Below are positions 51,631-60,863 of a DNA stretch of 64,000 nt, piece by piece. Location: the NCBI GenBank assembly GCA_030432695.1, contig JAUILN010000006.1:62001-126000 (forward strand), in the 5' to 3' direction. The stretch's first letter is position 1, and every line of letters starts with the position of its first letter. The notes below the pieces were generated by a model that searched no databases, had not been told where the DNA came from, and was given only the letters and a program-made list of their open reading frames with translations. This DNA is from a bacterium (GTDB lineage: Bacteria; Planctomycetota; UBA1135; UBA2386). A program made the position numbers and the translations under genes.

Positions 51631-52716
51631 ATGCCCAATCCCCCGGAGACTTCCGCGTGGATCCAGGTCGCCACCTGGGTCGGCATCGTCCTGTGCCTGC
51701 TGCACTCGGCGATGTTCAGTGGTCTGAACCTCGCTCTGTTCAGTCTGCCGCGCATGCACCTCGAGATCGAGGCGGAGCACGGCGACGCGGCGGCCGCGAA
51801 GATCATGGCGCTGCGTCAGGACGCCAACGCGCTGCTCACCACCATCCTGTGGGGCAATGTGGCGGTGAACACGCTGCTGACGCTGCTTATGGACTCGGTG
51901 CTCGCCGGCATGGCCGCATTTCTGGTGTCGACCTTCGGCATCACGTTCGTCGGCGAGATCGTGCCGCAGGCGTACTTCTCGCGGCACGCGCTGCGTATGG
52001 GGGCGCGGCTCAGTCCGGTGATCGGCTTCTACCGACGGCTGCTGTATCCGGTCGCCAAACCCAGCGCCTTGTTGCTCGATGCCTGGCTCGGCCCCGACGG
52101 CATGCACTACCTGCGCGAGAAACACCTGAAGGCGATCATCGAGAAGCACATGCACGCCGACGAGGCCGACCTGGAGCATCGCGAGGGCAAGGGGGCGTTG
52201 AACTTCCTCAGCCTCGACGATCTGCCGGTGGGCCAGGAGGGCGAGCCGGTGGACCCCGACAGCGTGATCGCGCTCCCCTCCAAACTCGACCTGCCGATCA
52301 TCCCGGACTTCGAACGCGACTACCGGGATCCGTTCGTGTCCGCCGTGGCGAAGTCGGGCCACAAATGGGTGATCCTCACCGACCAGGCCGGCGCGCCGCA
52401 GCTGGTGCTCGATGCCGACGCGTTTCTGCGAGCGGTATTGGGCAGCGATGCGGCCTTCGACGCCTACGCGTTCTGCCACCGCCCCATCCTCACCGACGAC
52501 GAGACGCTGCCGATCGGCCGACTCCTGCGCCGACTGTGGGTCGACCGGGAGCACGACGAGGACGATGTGATCGACCGCGATCTGGTGCTGCTCTGGGGCG
52601 GGCAGCGGCGGATCATCACCGGCGCGGACCTGCTGGGCCGTCTGCTGCGCGGCATCTCGTCGAGTCGCGGTGCGCGGCCGCGGGTCTCGCCGGACCCGGA
52701 TGCGGGGCTGTCTTGA
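51631..52716 (+). CDS. CNNM/DUF21-domain membrane protein (MpfA/CorC-like)
   Basis: From ATG 51631 the product has 361 residues with a DUF21 (CNNM) domain of three or four membrane helices (about 10-35, 68-90, 92-112), including the conserved S-G-L-N-L-A-L-F-S, N-A-x-x-L-x-x-x-L-W-G-N and F-V-G-E-I-V-P-Q motifs. Proteins with this domain export Mg or, in Bacillus MpfA, relate to Mg homeostasis. The C-terminal part would be the CBS-pair region, but it is short and divergent (D-P-F-V-S-A-V-A-K-S-G-H-K-W-V near residue 230). The open frame to 51487 was rejected as shadow. A large MscS protein follows after 32 nt on the same strand. Confidence 0.85.
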   Translation: MPNPPETSAWIQVATWVGIVLCLLHSAMFSGLNLALFSLPRMHLEIEAEHGDAAAAKIMALRQDANALLTTILWGNVAVNTLLTLLMDSVLAGMAAFLVSTFGITFVGEIVPQAYFSRHALRMGARLSPVIGFYRRLLYPVAKPSALLLDAWLGPDGMHYLREKHLKAIIEKHMHADEADLEHREGKGALNFLSLDDLPVGQEGEPVDPDSVIALPSKLDLPIIPDFERDYRDPFVSAVAKSGHKWVILTDQAGAPQLVLDADAFLRAVLGSDAAFDAYAFCHRPILTDDETLPIGRLLRRLWVDREHDEDDVIDRDLVLLWGGQRRIITGADLLGRLLRGISSSRGARPRVSPDPDAGLS

Positions 52717-52748
52717 CTTCCACTCCAACGTGCCGCGACAACCTCGGC

Positions 52749-54440
52749 ATGCGTCTGCGCTGTCTGTTGCTGTCGTTGTTGTCGGGCGCGATGCTCGCCG
52801 CGCAGGACGAGGCTTCCCCGCGGCCGGCGGAACAGGATCCGGCCGCCGCGGTGCGTCCCGATCGTCCGGGTAGCGCGCTCCCCGCCGTGCGCGCGCTGGT
52901 CGAGACCCTCGAGCGGAAGCGTCAGGAGCTGCGCGAGGCGCGGCAGGCGGCGGGTCCGCTCGACGCCGAGGCGCAGGAGGCGATCGCCGAACTCGAGCTG
53001 GAGATCGAGCGGCTCGAGGCCGACTTCGACTCCCTGGCCACCGGTCTCGACCGAGCGATGCTCGACTCAGCAGCGCGGCGGGCACCGCTCGACCAGGAGC
53101 TCGAAGAGCTGGTCCGACCGATCCTGCAGGAGCTGAAGAGCCTCACCGAAGAGCCGCGCGAACTCGATCGCCTGCGCACCCGGATCGCGGTCGAGGACCG
53201 CAAGGCGTCGCTGGCGCGCAAGGCGATCCAGAACATCACGGACCTGCGGGCCGACGTGACCTCCGAGCCGGTGCTCGCCGAACTCGACCAGGCGGTCGCC
53301 GACTGGCAGGAGATCCTCGACGAGGCGGTCAGCGCGCGGGCGGTGGCGCAGGCGCAGCTCAATCAGCGCGAGCTGGACCGCAAGCCGCTGTGGGAGTCGG
53401 TCAGTTCCTTCGTCGACGGCGCGTACCGCAGCAAGGGAGTGACCCTGCTGCAGGCGCTGGCGTCGATGTTGGTGGTGTTCCTGGTGCTGCGCTTCCTGAG
53501 CAACCGGGTGCTGGCGATGCTGCGGCGGCGGGTCGCCAGGCGGCAGCCGTTCTACCTGCGGTTGCTGAGCGTGCTGAGCCACGCCGCGATCGCGACGCTG
53601 GTGGTGCTGACCGGGCTCCTGGTGTTCTACACCGCGGGCGACTGGGTCCTGCTTGGTCTGGGGCTCCTGTTCGTGCTCGGCATCGCCTGGGCGGCGAAGA
53701 ACGCCCTGCCGCGCCTGCTCGAGGAGGTGCGTCTGTTGCTGAACCTGGGCCCGGTTCGCGAGGGCGAGCGGATCCTGTTCGAGGATCTGCCCTGGCGGGT
53801 CGACCGGCTGAGCTTCTACTCGCGGCTCACCAATCCGGCGCTGTCCGGCGGTCAGCTGCGCCTGCCGTTGCGCGACCTCGTCGGCCTGCACTCGCGGCCG
53901 GTGCAGGACAAGGAGGCGTGGTTTCCCTGCGCCGAGGACGACTGGGTGCTGCTCGCCGATGGCACCCGCGGCAAGGTGCTCCGCCAGACGCCGGAGATGG
54001 TGCAGATGGTCAAGCTCGGTGGTAGCCGCGTGACCTACCGCACGGCTGATTTCCTGGCAGCCGCGCCGGAGAACCTGTCGGCCAACTTCCGGATCAGCGT
54101 GACCTTCGGCATCGACTATCAGCACCAGGCCGACTGCACCACGCGGATCCCGCAGCTGATGCAGCGGCGCATGGAGGAGGCGTTCCGCGCCAAGATCGGT
54201 GAGGACGCGCTCATCAACCTCGCGGTCGAGTTCAAGGAGGCCGGCGCCTCGTCCCTCGACTACGAGGCATTGATCGACCTGCGCGGCGAAGTCGCGGCCC
54301 GCTACGAGGCGCTGAAGCGGCTGGCGCAGCGGGCGCTGGTCGACGCCTGCAACGAGAACGGCTGGGTGATCCCGTTCACGCAGATCACGCTGCACCAGGC
54401 CGAGGCGGCGGTCCCGACCTCGGACGTCGGGCCCGATTGA
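52749..54440 (+). CDS. Large mechanosensitive channel (MscS family)
   Basis: The 563-residue product starts at ATG 52749 with a signal peptide (MRLRCLLLSLLSGAMLAAQ). A periplasmic, heptad-rich region (about 60-215) follows, then three or more membrane helices (about 231-247, 270-292, 300-312) and the MscS core (beta and alpha/beta domains, about 320-555). The pore helix region reads G-I-A-W-A-A-K-N-A-L-P-R-L-L. The layout is that of the large MscK/YbdG-like or MscM-like group, which release solutes on osmotic downshift. The open frame to 51564 is a shadow of the CNNM gene. Likely co-transcribed with the preceding gene. Confidence 0.85.
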   Translation: MRLRCLLLSLLSGAMLAAQDEASPRPAEQDPAAAVRPDRPGSALPAVRALVETLERKRQELREARQAAGPLDAEAQEAIAELELEIERLEADFDSLATGLDRAMLDSAARRAPLDQELEELVRPILQELKSLTEEPRELDRLRTRIAVEDRKASLARKAIQNITDLRADVTSEPVLAELDQAVADWQEILDEAVSARAVAQAQLNQRELDRKPLWESVSSFVDGAYRSKGVTLLQALASMLVVFLVLRFLSNRVLAMLRRRVARRQPFYLRLLSVLSHAAIATLVVLTGLLVFYTAGDWVLLGLGLLFVLGIAWAAKNALPRLLEEVRLLLNLGPVREGERILFEDLPWRVDRLSFYSRLTNPALSGGQLRLPLRDLVGLHSRPVQDKEAWFPCAEDDWVLLADGTRGKVLRQTPEMVQMVKLGGSRVTYRTADFLAAAPENLSANFRISVTFGIDYQHQADCTTRIPQLMQRRMEEAFRAKIGEDALINLAVEFKEAGASSLDYEALIDLRGEVAARYEALKRLAQRALVDACNENGWVIPFTQITLHQAEAAVPTSDVGPD

Positions 54441-54517
54441 CCCGAGGTCCGCGGGCGGGGCGCGACTACGATCGGTCATCCGTTCGCCACCCTCCCGTCC
54501 GAGACCCGAGGCCCCCC

Positions 54518-55411
54518 GTGAAGATCCGTCGAGCCGTGCTCACCGCCGCAGGGCGCGGTCAGCGCACCCTGCCCCTCCAGAAGGTCGTCGACCGCGACGG
54601 CCGCGCCAAGCCGGTATTGCGCGTGCTGCTCGACCAGGCGCTGGCCGCCGGGGCGGAGGAGATCGCCGTGGTGGTCCGGCCGGGCGACGAACGGGACTTC
54701 GCCGAGGCGGCGGAGGAAGTCGCGGGTCGGCTGGCGTTCATCGAACAGCCCGAGCCGCTCGGCTATGCGCATGCGCTGCACCAGTCGCGGGCGTTCGTGG
54801 GGAAGGAGCCGTTCCTTCACCTGGTCGGCGACCACCTGATCGTGCCGGGCAGCAGCGGTCCCGAGGCCAGCCACCTCGTGGAGATCGCGATGCGCGAGGA
54901 GTGTGCGGTGTCCGGCGTGCAGCCGACCCGCGAGCGCGACCTGCACCGTTTCGGCACGGTGGGCGGACGGCGGGTGCCGGGTCGCGAGCGGCTCTACGAG
55001 GTCAACCGCGTGCTCGAGAAGCCGACGCCGACCCAGGCGGAACAGGAACTGCACGTGCCGGGGCTGCGCGCCGGGCACTACCTGTGCTTCCACGGCCTGC
55101 ACGTGTTCACGGCGGGCGTGATGGCGCGGCTCGGTCAGGCGATCGAGGCGGCCCAGGACCCGACCCTGGTCCAGCTCAGCTACGTGCTCGACGACGTCGC
55201 CCGCCACGAGCGCTACCTCGCCTACGAGATGCGCGCCACCCGCTTCGACCTGGGCGAGCAATACGGCTTCCTCGCTGCCCAGCTCGCGCTCGGACTCGCT
55301 GGCCGTGACCGCGAGATCGTGCTCGACACCGTGCTCGAGGTCCTCGCGCAGCGCGAGCGGCGCGAGCACGCGGCGAGCGAGCGGACCGGCGAGGGGAGCG
55401 TGGACGCCTGA
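54518..55411 (+). CDS. GalU-like sugar-1-phosphate nucleotidyltransferase
   Basis: The 297-residue protein from GTG 54518 (VKIRRAVLTAAGRGQR) shows the nucleotidyltransferase loop T-A-A-G-R-G-Q-R-T-L-P, a variant of the GxGTRxLP loop of GalU, then E-Q-P-E-P-L-G-Y-A-H-A-L and the metal-binding G-D-H-L-I. GalU makes UDP-glucose from UTP and glucose-1-phosphate; whether this one accepts glucose is not shown by the sequence. Its stop overlaps the ATG of the following large fusion (TGATG), so both are translated together and probably act in the same sugar-nucleotide route. The open frame upstream to 54437 is not gene-like. Confidence 0.88.
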   Translation: MKIRRAVLTAAGRGQRTLPLQKVVDRDGRAKPVLRVLLDQALAAGAEEIAVVVRPGDERDFAEAAEEVAGRLAFIEQPEPLGYAHALHQSRAFVGKEPFLHLVGDHLIVPGSSGPEASHLVEIAMREECAVSGVQPTRERDLHRFGTVGGRRVPGRERLYEVNRVLEKPTPTQAEQELHVPGLRAGHYLCFHGLHVFTAGVMARLGQAIEAAQDPTLVQLSYVLDDVARHERYLAYEMRATRFDLGEQYGFLAAQLALGLAGRDREIVLDTVLEVLAQRERREHAASERTGEGSVDA

Positions 55412-58400
55412 TGGCCGGCGAGACCCTGCGAGGCGTGGCCGGATCGAGCCGGCTGTGCAGCATCCTGGTCGCGGACGATCCAGCGATCCGCGACACGTCG
55501 CTGGAGGAGGCCTGCGCCGGGCTCGGCGTGGAGCAACTGCTAGGCGAGTGCGCGGCGCTCGAGGCGTTCCGCCACGGGGCCGGCAGCGACGCCGGCGCCA
55601 ACCTGTACGAGCGCGTGCGCGCGCTGCTGTTCCTGTCGGCGATCCATCGCTACGAGCTGCCGGCGCGAGACGGGCTACCTCGGCGTGGGCGGATCCCGTT
55701 CGACGGCTACGTCCATCTGTTGGCGCGGCGCTACGAGGAGGCCATCGGCGTGTTCCTCCGCGCGCGCGACGCCGAAGGTCCGAACGACGCGATCGCCAGC
55801 GCCCTGGCGGCCGCCTACCACGGTCGCGCGTTCCAGCAGCTCTCGCAGCAGGTCCGCCACAGCGTGCGGACCGTCCGCGGCAACCAGTGGATGTTCCGCG
55901 TCGGTCACCCGCTCGACGCGCCGCTGCGCCTCCGTAAGGAGCTGCTGCACCGCAGTTCGTCGCACGCGCCGTTCCCGATCCTGCGGGAGTGCACGCCGGT
56001 TCGCCTCGACCTCACCCACAGCGCCTGGAGCGACATCTTCTTCCTCGGGATGGACTACCCCGAGGGCGCGCGCGTCGTGAACATCTCGGTCGACCTCGGC
56101 GTGCGCGGCCGTGATCCACACCCCGAGCCGCCGATCGAGACCAGCCTCCGGGTGATCGACGAGCCGGTGTTGCGGCTGACCAGCGTCGACCTCGAAGCCT
56201 CGGTCGACCTCACCACCGTCGCGCAGTGCTTCGACTTCGCCCGCGACCATCTCGGGCTGCTGCGCGCCGGCGTGATCGCCGCCGGCCTGGTGCCGCCGGG
56301 CATCGAAGGCTCCGAGGCGCGTCTCGCACCGCTGCTGCAGCGACTCTGCGGTCCGGGCCTCGGCCTCGAGGTCGCCACGCGGGTCCGCGACATCCCGAAA
56401 GGCTCGCGGCTGGCGGTCTCTACCAACCTGCTGGCCTCGATCATCTCGGCGTGCATGCGCGCCACCGGCCAGGCCGCGGCGTTGACCGGCGGCCTGGAGG
56501 AGCGCGACCGGCGCCTGGTCGCCGCGCGCGCGATCCTCGGCGAGTGGCTGGGTGGATCGGGCGGCGGTTGGCAGGACTCGGGTGGCGTGTGGCCCGGACT
56601 CAAGCTGATCACCGGCCACACCGCCGGGCCAGACGACCCGGAGTTCGGCATCAGCCGCGGGCGGCTGTTGCCCGACCACCAGCTCCTCGAACCGCCGGCG
56701 TTGCCCGAGCGCACCCTCGAGTTGCTGGAGCGGAGCCTGGTGCCGGTGCACGGCGGCATGGCGCAGAACGTCGGGCCGGTGCTCGACATGGTCACCGAGA
56801 AGTACCTGCTGCGCTCGGCCGACGAGTGGAAGGCGCGGCTCGACGCGCTGCAGATCTGCGACCGGGTCCTCGATGCGCTGCACGCGGGCGACGCCGAAGC
56901 GCTCGCCAAAGCGACCACCGAGAACTTCTTCGGGCCGATCCGCCGGATCGTGCCGTGGGCGACCAACCACTTCACCGAAGTGGTCCTCGACCGGGTCCGC
57001 GACCGCTTCGGCGCCGACTTCCAGGGTTTCTGCATGCTCGGCGGGATGGCCGGCGGCGGGATGGGCTTCTTCCTCGACCCGAAGCTCGGTGAGGGGGCGC
57101 GTGACCAGCTCCAGGAGATCCTGATCACCACCAAGCAGGAGCAGGAGCGGGGTACTCCCTTCGCGATGGATCCGGTGATCTACGACTTCGCGATCGACCG
57201 GATCGGCACCCGCGCCGAACTGCTGCGCGACGACGCCGCGACGATGCCGCCCCAGTACCACGCGCTGATGGTGCCGAAGCTGCTGCGCCAGGGCGCGGGC
57301 TCGCTGTCGCCCGGCCGGCGTCGCGAGCTGGAACGTATCGGCATGCTCGGCTGGAGCGAGCAGGACCTGCACCAGTTCCTGCCGGCGTTGTTCGAGCGGC
57401 TGTTGCCGCGCGCGGCCTCCGAGCAGCGGTCCGATGGCCGGACCTTGGAGGAGCTGCTCCGCGAGGGCGGCTTCGACCGCGAGCTGCACGAGCGCATCCG
57501 TGCCGACCTGCGCGGTGGGCGGATCGGACTGGCGCAGAACCGACTGCCGTCGACCACCACGATCGAAGACGTCGCCGACGCCGACGTGGTCGACGCCACC
57601 CAGGAGCTGCCGGCCGTGTGGCGCAGCCGCGGCCGCGCGTCGCTCTCGCAGGGCGAGGTCGCGGTGGTGACGCTGGCCGGCGGCGCGGCCAGCCGCTGGA
57701 CCCAGGGTGCCGGCGTGGTGAAGGGCCTCAGCCCGTTCGCCCGCCTCGGCGGCCGCCACCGCACCTTCCTCGACGTGCACTTCGCCAAGACCCGGCGCAT
57801 CGCGGAGGAACTCGGCGTCGAGATCCCGCACGTGGTGACCACGAGCTTGTTCACCCACGCGGCGATCGCCGACCAACTCGAGACCTCGCCTGCGATCCCG
57901 GGTGTGGTGCGGCACGCCTCACCCGGCCGCGCGGTGGGTCTGCGCATGGTGCCGACCGCCCGCGACCTGCACTTCCTCTACGAGGAGCGCGCCCAGCAGG
58001 TGCTCGACGAGCAGGCCCAGAAGGTCCGCGAGAGCATGCAGAGCGCCTTGATCGGTTGGGCGCGCGACACCGGCGAGGCCGCCGACTACACCGACAACCT
58101 GCCGATGCAGTGCCTGCACCCGGTCGGCCATTGGTTCGAGGTGCCGAACCTGCTGCGCAATGGCGTGCTGCAGCAGCTGCTCGAGCGGTTCCCCAGGCTG
58201 AAGACCCTGATGGTGCACAACATCGACACCGTCGGTGCCGACGTGGACCCCGCGCGCCTCGGCCTGCACCTCGAGCGCGGCGCCGCGCTGTCGTTCGAGG
58301 TGGTGCCGCGCCGCATCGACGACGTCGGCGGCGGCCTCGCCAAGGTCGATGGCCGCCCGCGCCTCCTCGAAGGCCTCGCGATGCCCAGCGAGGAGGTCGA

Positions 58401-58782
58401 GTTCCGCCTCAGCTACTACAACACCGGCACCGCCTGGGTCGACCTCGACCGCTTCTTCGAGCTGATGGGCATCACGCGGGACGATCTCCACGATGCGGGT
58501 AAGGTCGCCGCCGGGGTCCGCCGCGTCGCCGAGCGCATGCCGACCTACGTGACCATCAAGGACGTGAAGCGACGCTGGGGCAAGGGCCAGGAAGACGTGT
58601 TCCCGGTGGCGCAGTTCGAGAAGCTCTGGGGCGATATGAGTCTGCTGCCGGAGCTGCAGGTCGACTTCCACGTGGTGCCGCGGATGCGCGGGCAACAGTT
58701 GAAGGATCCGGCGCAGTTGGATGGGTGGGTGCGAGACGGGTCCGCCGCATACGTCGAGCGCCTCTGCACCTTCAGCCCCTGA
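55411..58782 (+). CDS. Fusion of fucokinase-like GHMP kinase and UDP-sugar pyrophosphorylase-type domain
   Basis: A 1123-residue protein. The N-terminal 190 residues are helical and unassigned. Residues about 195-590 are a GHMP kinase of the fucokinase/heptokinase type: R-L-D-L-T-H-S-A-W-S-D (198-208), the phosphate loop region P-K-G-S-R-L-A-V-S-T (about 329-338; usual G-S-G-L-G-T-S-S), G-G-G-W-Q-D-S-G-G (about 384-392, the fucokinase signature), and G-G-M-A-G-G-G-M-G-F (about 543-552). Residues about 740-1110 look like a UDPGP-type nucleotidyltransferase: V-T-L-A-G-G-A-A-S-R-W, then K-G-L. A single protein could phosphorylate a free sugar and activate it to a nucleotide sugar, as in Bacteroides FKP, but here with the domains in the reverse order. 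Substrate unknown. Confidence 0.85.
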   Translation: MAGETLRGVAGSSRLCSILVADDPAIRDTSLEEACAGLGVEQLLGECAALEAFRHGAGSDAGANLYERVRALLFLSAIHRYELPARDGLPRRGRIPFDGYVHLLARRYEEAIGVFLRARDAEGPNDAIASALAAAYHGRAFQQLSQQVRHSVRTVRGNQWMFRVGHPLDAPLRLRKELLHRSSSHAPFPILRECTPVRLDLTHSAWSDIFFLGMDYPEGARVVNISVDLGVRGRDPHPEPPIETSLRVIDEPVLRLTSVDLEASVDLTTVAQCFDFARDHLGLLRAGVIAAGLVPPGIEGSEARLAPLLQRLCGPGLGLEVATRVRDIPKGSRLAVSTNLLASIISACMRATGQAAALTGGLEERDRRLVAARAILGEWLGGSGGGWQDSGGVWPGLKLITGHTAGPDDPEFGISRGRLLPDHQLLEPPALPERTLELLERSLVPVHGGMAQNVGPVLDMVTEKYLLRSADEWKARLDALQICDRVLDALHAGDAEALAKATTENFFGPIRRIVPWATNHFTEVVLDRVRDRFGADFQGFCMLGGMAGGGMGFFLDPKLGEGARDQLQEILITTKQEQERGTPFAMDPVIYDFAIDRIGTRAELLRDDAATMPPQYHALMVPKLLRQGAGSLSPGRRRELERIGMLGWSEQDLHQFLPALFERLLPRAASEQRSDGRTLEELLREGGFDRELHERIRADLRGGRIGLAQNRLPSTTTIEDVADADVVDATQELPAVWRSRGRASLSQGEVAVVTLAGGAASRWTQGAGVVKGLSPFARLGGRHRTFLDVHFAKTRRIAEELGVEIPHVVTTSLFTHAAIADQLETSPAIPGVVRHASPGRAVGLRMVPTARDLHFLYEERAQQVLDEQAQKVRESMQSALIGWARDTGEAADYTDNLPMQCLHPVGHWFEVPNLLRNGVLQQLLERFPRLKTLMVHNIDTVGADVDPARLGLHLERGAALSFEVVPRRIDDVGGGLAKVDGRPRLLEGLAMPSEEVEFRLSYYNTGTAWVDLDRFFELMGITRDDLHDAGKVAAGVRRVAERMPTYVTIKDVKRRWGKGQEDVFPVAQFEKLWGDMSLLPELQVDFHVVPRMRGQQLKDPAQLDGWVRDGSAAYVERLCTFSP

Positions 58783-58797
58783 CAGTCCCCTCGCGCA

Positions 58798-58910
58798 CCT
58801 GTCGCCGTCGGTGCCTGGCACGACGGCTGACACAACGGCCGGATGCTTCCGTCCGCCCTGCTCGTCATGCCGTTGTGTTGGCTGTCGTGCCTGGCACAGA
58901 CCGCGACAGG
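58798..58910. repeat. BIME-like inverted pair of the core palindrome (copies 4 and 5)
   Basis: The arms 58798-58839 and 58869-58910 are inverted copies with 36 of 42 positions identical, separated by 29 nt. Each arm contains GTGCCTGGCAC (58811-58821 and 58887-58897). The total can form a long hairpin with smaller internal palindromes. It lies between the kinase fusion gene and the C45 gene (a 356-nt gap), both on the plus strand. From 58911 to 59138 I see nothing more. Confidence 0.85.
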
Positions 58911-59138
58911 CCCGGACAAGCCGCCGATTCCCGCCGAACCGAAGCGCAGCACCTGCTCCCATTCCCTTCGATCCCGACCGGGCCTGTCCCCCCGTTGCCC
59001 GGGGAGATCGAGGCAGCGCCGCCGCGGCCGCTGCTCGCGGGTTCGACGCATATCGTGCGTTTCACCCGGCCGCGATCCACGAGCGGACCGATCCCGAGCC
59101 CTCGCCTGAAGCGTTGTCTACGCCGACAATCGGTCGCC

Positions 59139-60851
59139 ATGTGGATCGCACGGATCGCGTCGATGCTCGCGCTTTGCGCAGTCTCCTGTCCGGTCGTGGG
59201 GCAGGCCTCCTCAGGATCGCCTGCGCATCTGACCGGCGAGGCGCGGCTCGAAGGAGGTGCGATCCCGGCCGCCCTGCGGGTGTTCGCGGTGCCCGCATCG
59301 GTCCGGGCCGACGGCAGGGTGATCCCTCCCGGCAAGCCCGCGATCTTCGCCGCGGCGCGGAGCGGCACCGGCGTCGCGGCCGAGGGCGGGCGGTTCGAAC
59401 TCCGACTCGAGCCCGGCCACTACGCGGTGTTCGCATTCGACGACCTGGATGGCGACGGCATCTGGGATCCCGGCGCACCCGAGCCGATCGGCTGGCACGC
59501 CGACGAGACTTGCGGCCGCTTCGATCCGCTCGATGTGACCCGTGATCGCGAGGATCTGCGGTTGGTCTTGCGTGCGCCGACGCCCTTCCCGGCGAGTGAC
59601 CGGGTCGTCGAGCACGGCTCGTTCACCCGGCTGAAGGGCATCCCGGTGGTCCGACTGCACGGCGACGCGCGGCAGCGCGGCTTCGCGCACGGGCAGTTGC
59701 TCGCCGCCCAGATCGTCGACTTCTTCCGCAACTACATCCTCGAGGACAAGCTGCGCTCGGCGCGTGCGTACCGCGACGGCTTCGAGCCCTTCCTCGAGTC
59801 GCACTTCACCTGGCCCGAGGCATTCAGGGTCGAATGCGAGGCGGTGATCGCCGGCATGCGCGCATCCGGCGCGCCGTTGGCCGTGCCCGAACTCGGCCGC
59901 GAGTTCTCCCTCACCGATCTCTACGCGATCAACAGCTACATCGAGACCCGTGCGATGCGCTCGAGCTGCACGCAGTTCGCGGCCTGGGGCGAACGCACCG
60001 CGGGCACCGACGTCGACGGCGGGATGATCACCGGCCGCAACATGGACGGGGAGTGCGACCTCCGGAAGGTCACGGTCAGCCACTTCCTCTTGTTTGCCGT
60101 GGAGCCGAGCGAGCCGGATGCGAAGCGCTATGTGTCGATGATGTGGCCGGGCTTCGTCGGCACGATCTCGGGGATCAACGAAGACGGCTTCCATGCGATG
60201 GAGAATGCCGGGACGACCGGGCCGGGACCGGTGGTGAAGGGCCTGGTGCCGATCTCGTGGACGATGCGCGAGGCATTGGCGCGGCTCGGCGGTGATGCGA
60301 CCGCGGCCAGCGTGAAGGCCGTGTGCGACGAGTATGCCAATGCAGCAGGGGGCTCGTGTGGCCCGGGCTGCGTGATGCTGTTCGCGGTGCCCTTCCTGGG
60401 GCAGCAGCAGCCGGCCTTCGTGTTCGAGGGCGACCGGTTCGGCGACGCGATCCGTTTCGCGGGCGACGTCTGGCCCCAGGTGTCCGAGGCCCTGGTCTGC
60501 AGCAACCACCACCACGTCTACGGCGCGGATCCCGACGCGCCCGGTGTCTCGTTCGGGGTCGAGCCGTCGTTCTCGTCGCGGTGGCGCTACGAGGCGGGTG
60601 GCGAGAAGCTCGCGGCGTGGTCCCGCGTCGGGCGGGCGATCGGGACGGCAGAGATGCGCGAGCTGCTGCAGACCGTGGCGCACGGGACGACCGAATACGC
60701 GATCGTCACCCGGCCGAACGCGCGGGAGTTCGACGTGGCCCTGGCGTCGCTGGAGTCGGAACCCTGGGACGCACCGTATCGCGAGTGGATGACGTTCGGT
60801 TTCGACGAGCTGTTCGCGGCACCGGCGGGGCGTGACGACGGCGGGCGTTGA
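59139..60851 (+). CDS. Secreted C45 acyltransferase/peptidase-like protein with N-terminal beta domain
   Basis: I start at ATG 59139, which begins a signal peptide (MWIARIASMLALCAVSCPVVG). The longer frame to 58725 crosses the repeat and overlaps the previous gene. The 570-residue product first has a beta domain (about 30-140) of carboxypeptidase-regulatory type with D-D-L-D-G-D-G-I-W-D-P-G near residue 100, which looks Ca-binding. Then a C45 (acyl-CoA:isopenicillin N acyltransferase-like) Ntn-hydrolase-type domain follows, with the probable nucleophile in S-S-C-T-Q-F near residue 278 and G-R-N-M-D-G nearby. The family hydrolyses amides or transfers acyl groups. The nucleophile is usually exposed by autocleavage; this has not been shown here. 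It converges on the DinB gene. Confidence 0.8.
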   Translation: MWIARIASMLALCAVSCPVVGQASSGSPAHLTGEARLEGGAIPAALRVFAVPASVRADGRVIPPGKPAIFAAARSGTGVAAEGGRFELRLEPGHYAVFAFDDLDGDGIWDPGAPEPIGWHADETCGRFDPLDVTRDREDLRLVLRAPTPFPASDRVVEHGSFTRLKGIPVVRLHGDARQRGFAHGQLLAAQIVDFFRNYILEDKLRSARAYRDGFEPFLESHFTWPEAFRVECEAVIAGMRASGAPLAVPELGREFSLTDLYAINSYIETRAMRSSCTQFAAWGERTAGTDVDGGMITGRNMDGECDLRKVTVSHFLLFAVEPSEPDAKRYVSMMWPGFVGTISGINEDGFHAMENAGTTGPGPVVKGLVPISWTMREALARLGGDATAASVKAVCDEYANAAGGSCGPGCVMLFAVPFLGQQQPAFVFEGDRFGDAIRFAGDVWPQVSEALVCSNHHHVYGADPDAPGVSFGVEPSFSSRWRYEAGGEKLAAWSRVGRAIGTAEMRELLQTVAHGTTEYAIVTRPNAREFDVALASLESEPWDAPYREWMTFGFDELFAAPAGRDDGGR

Positions 60852-60863
60852 ACGGGCGGCAGA

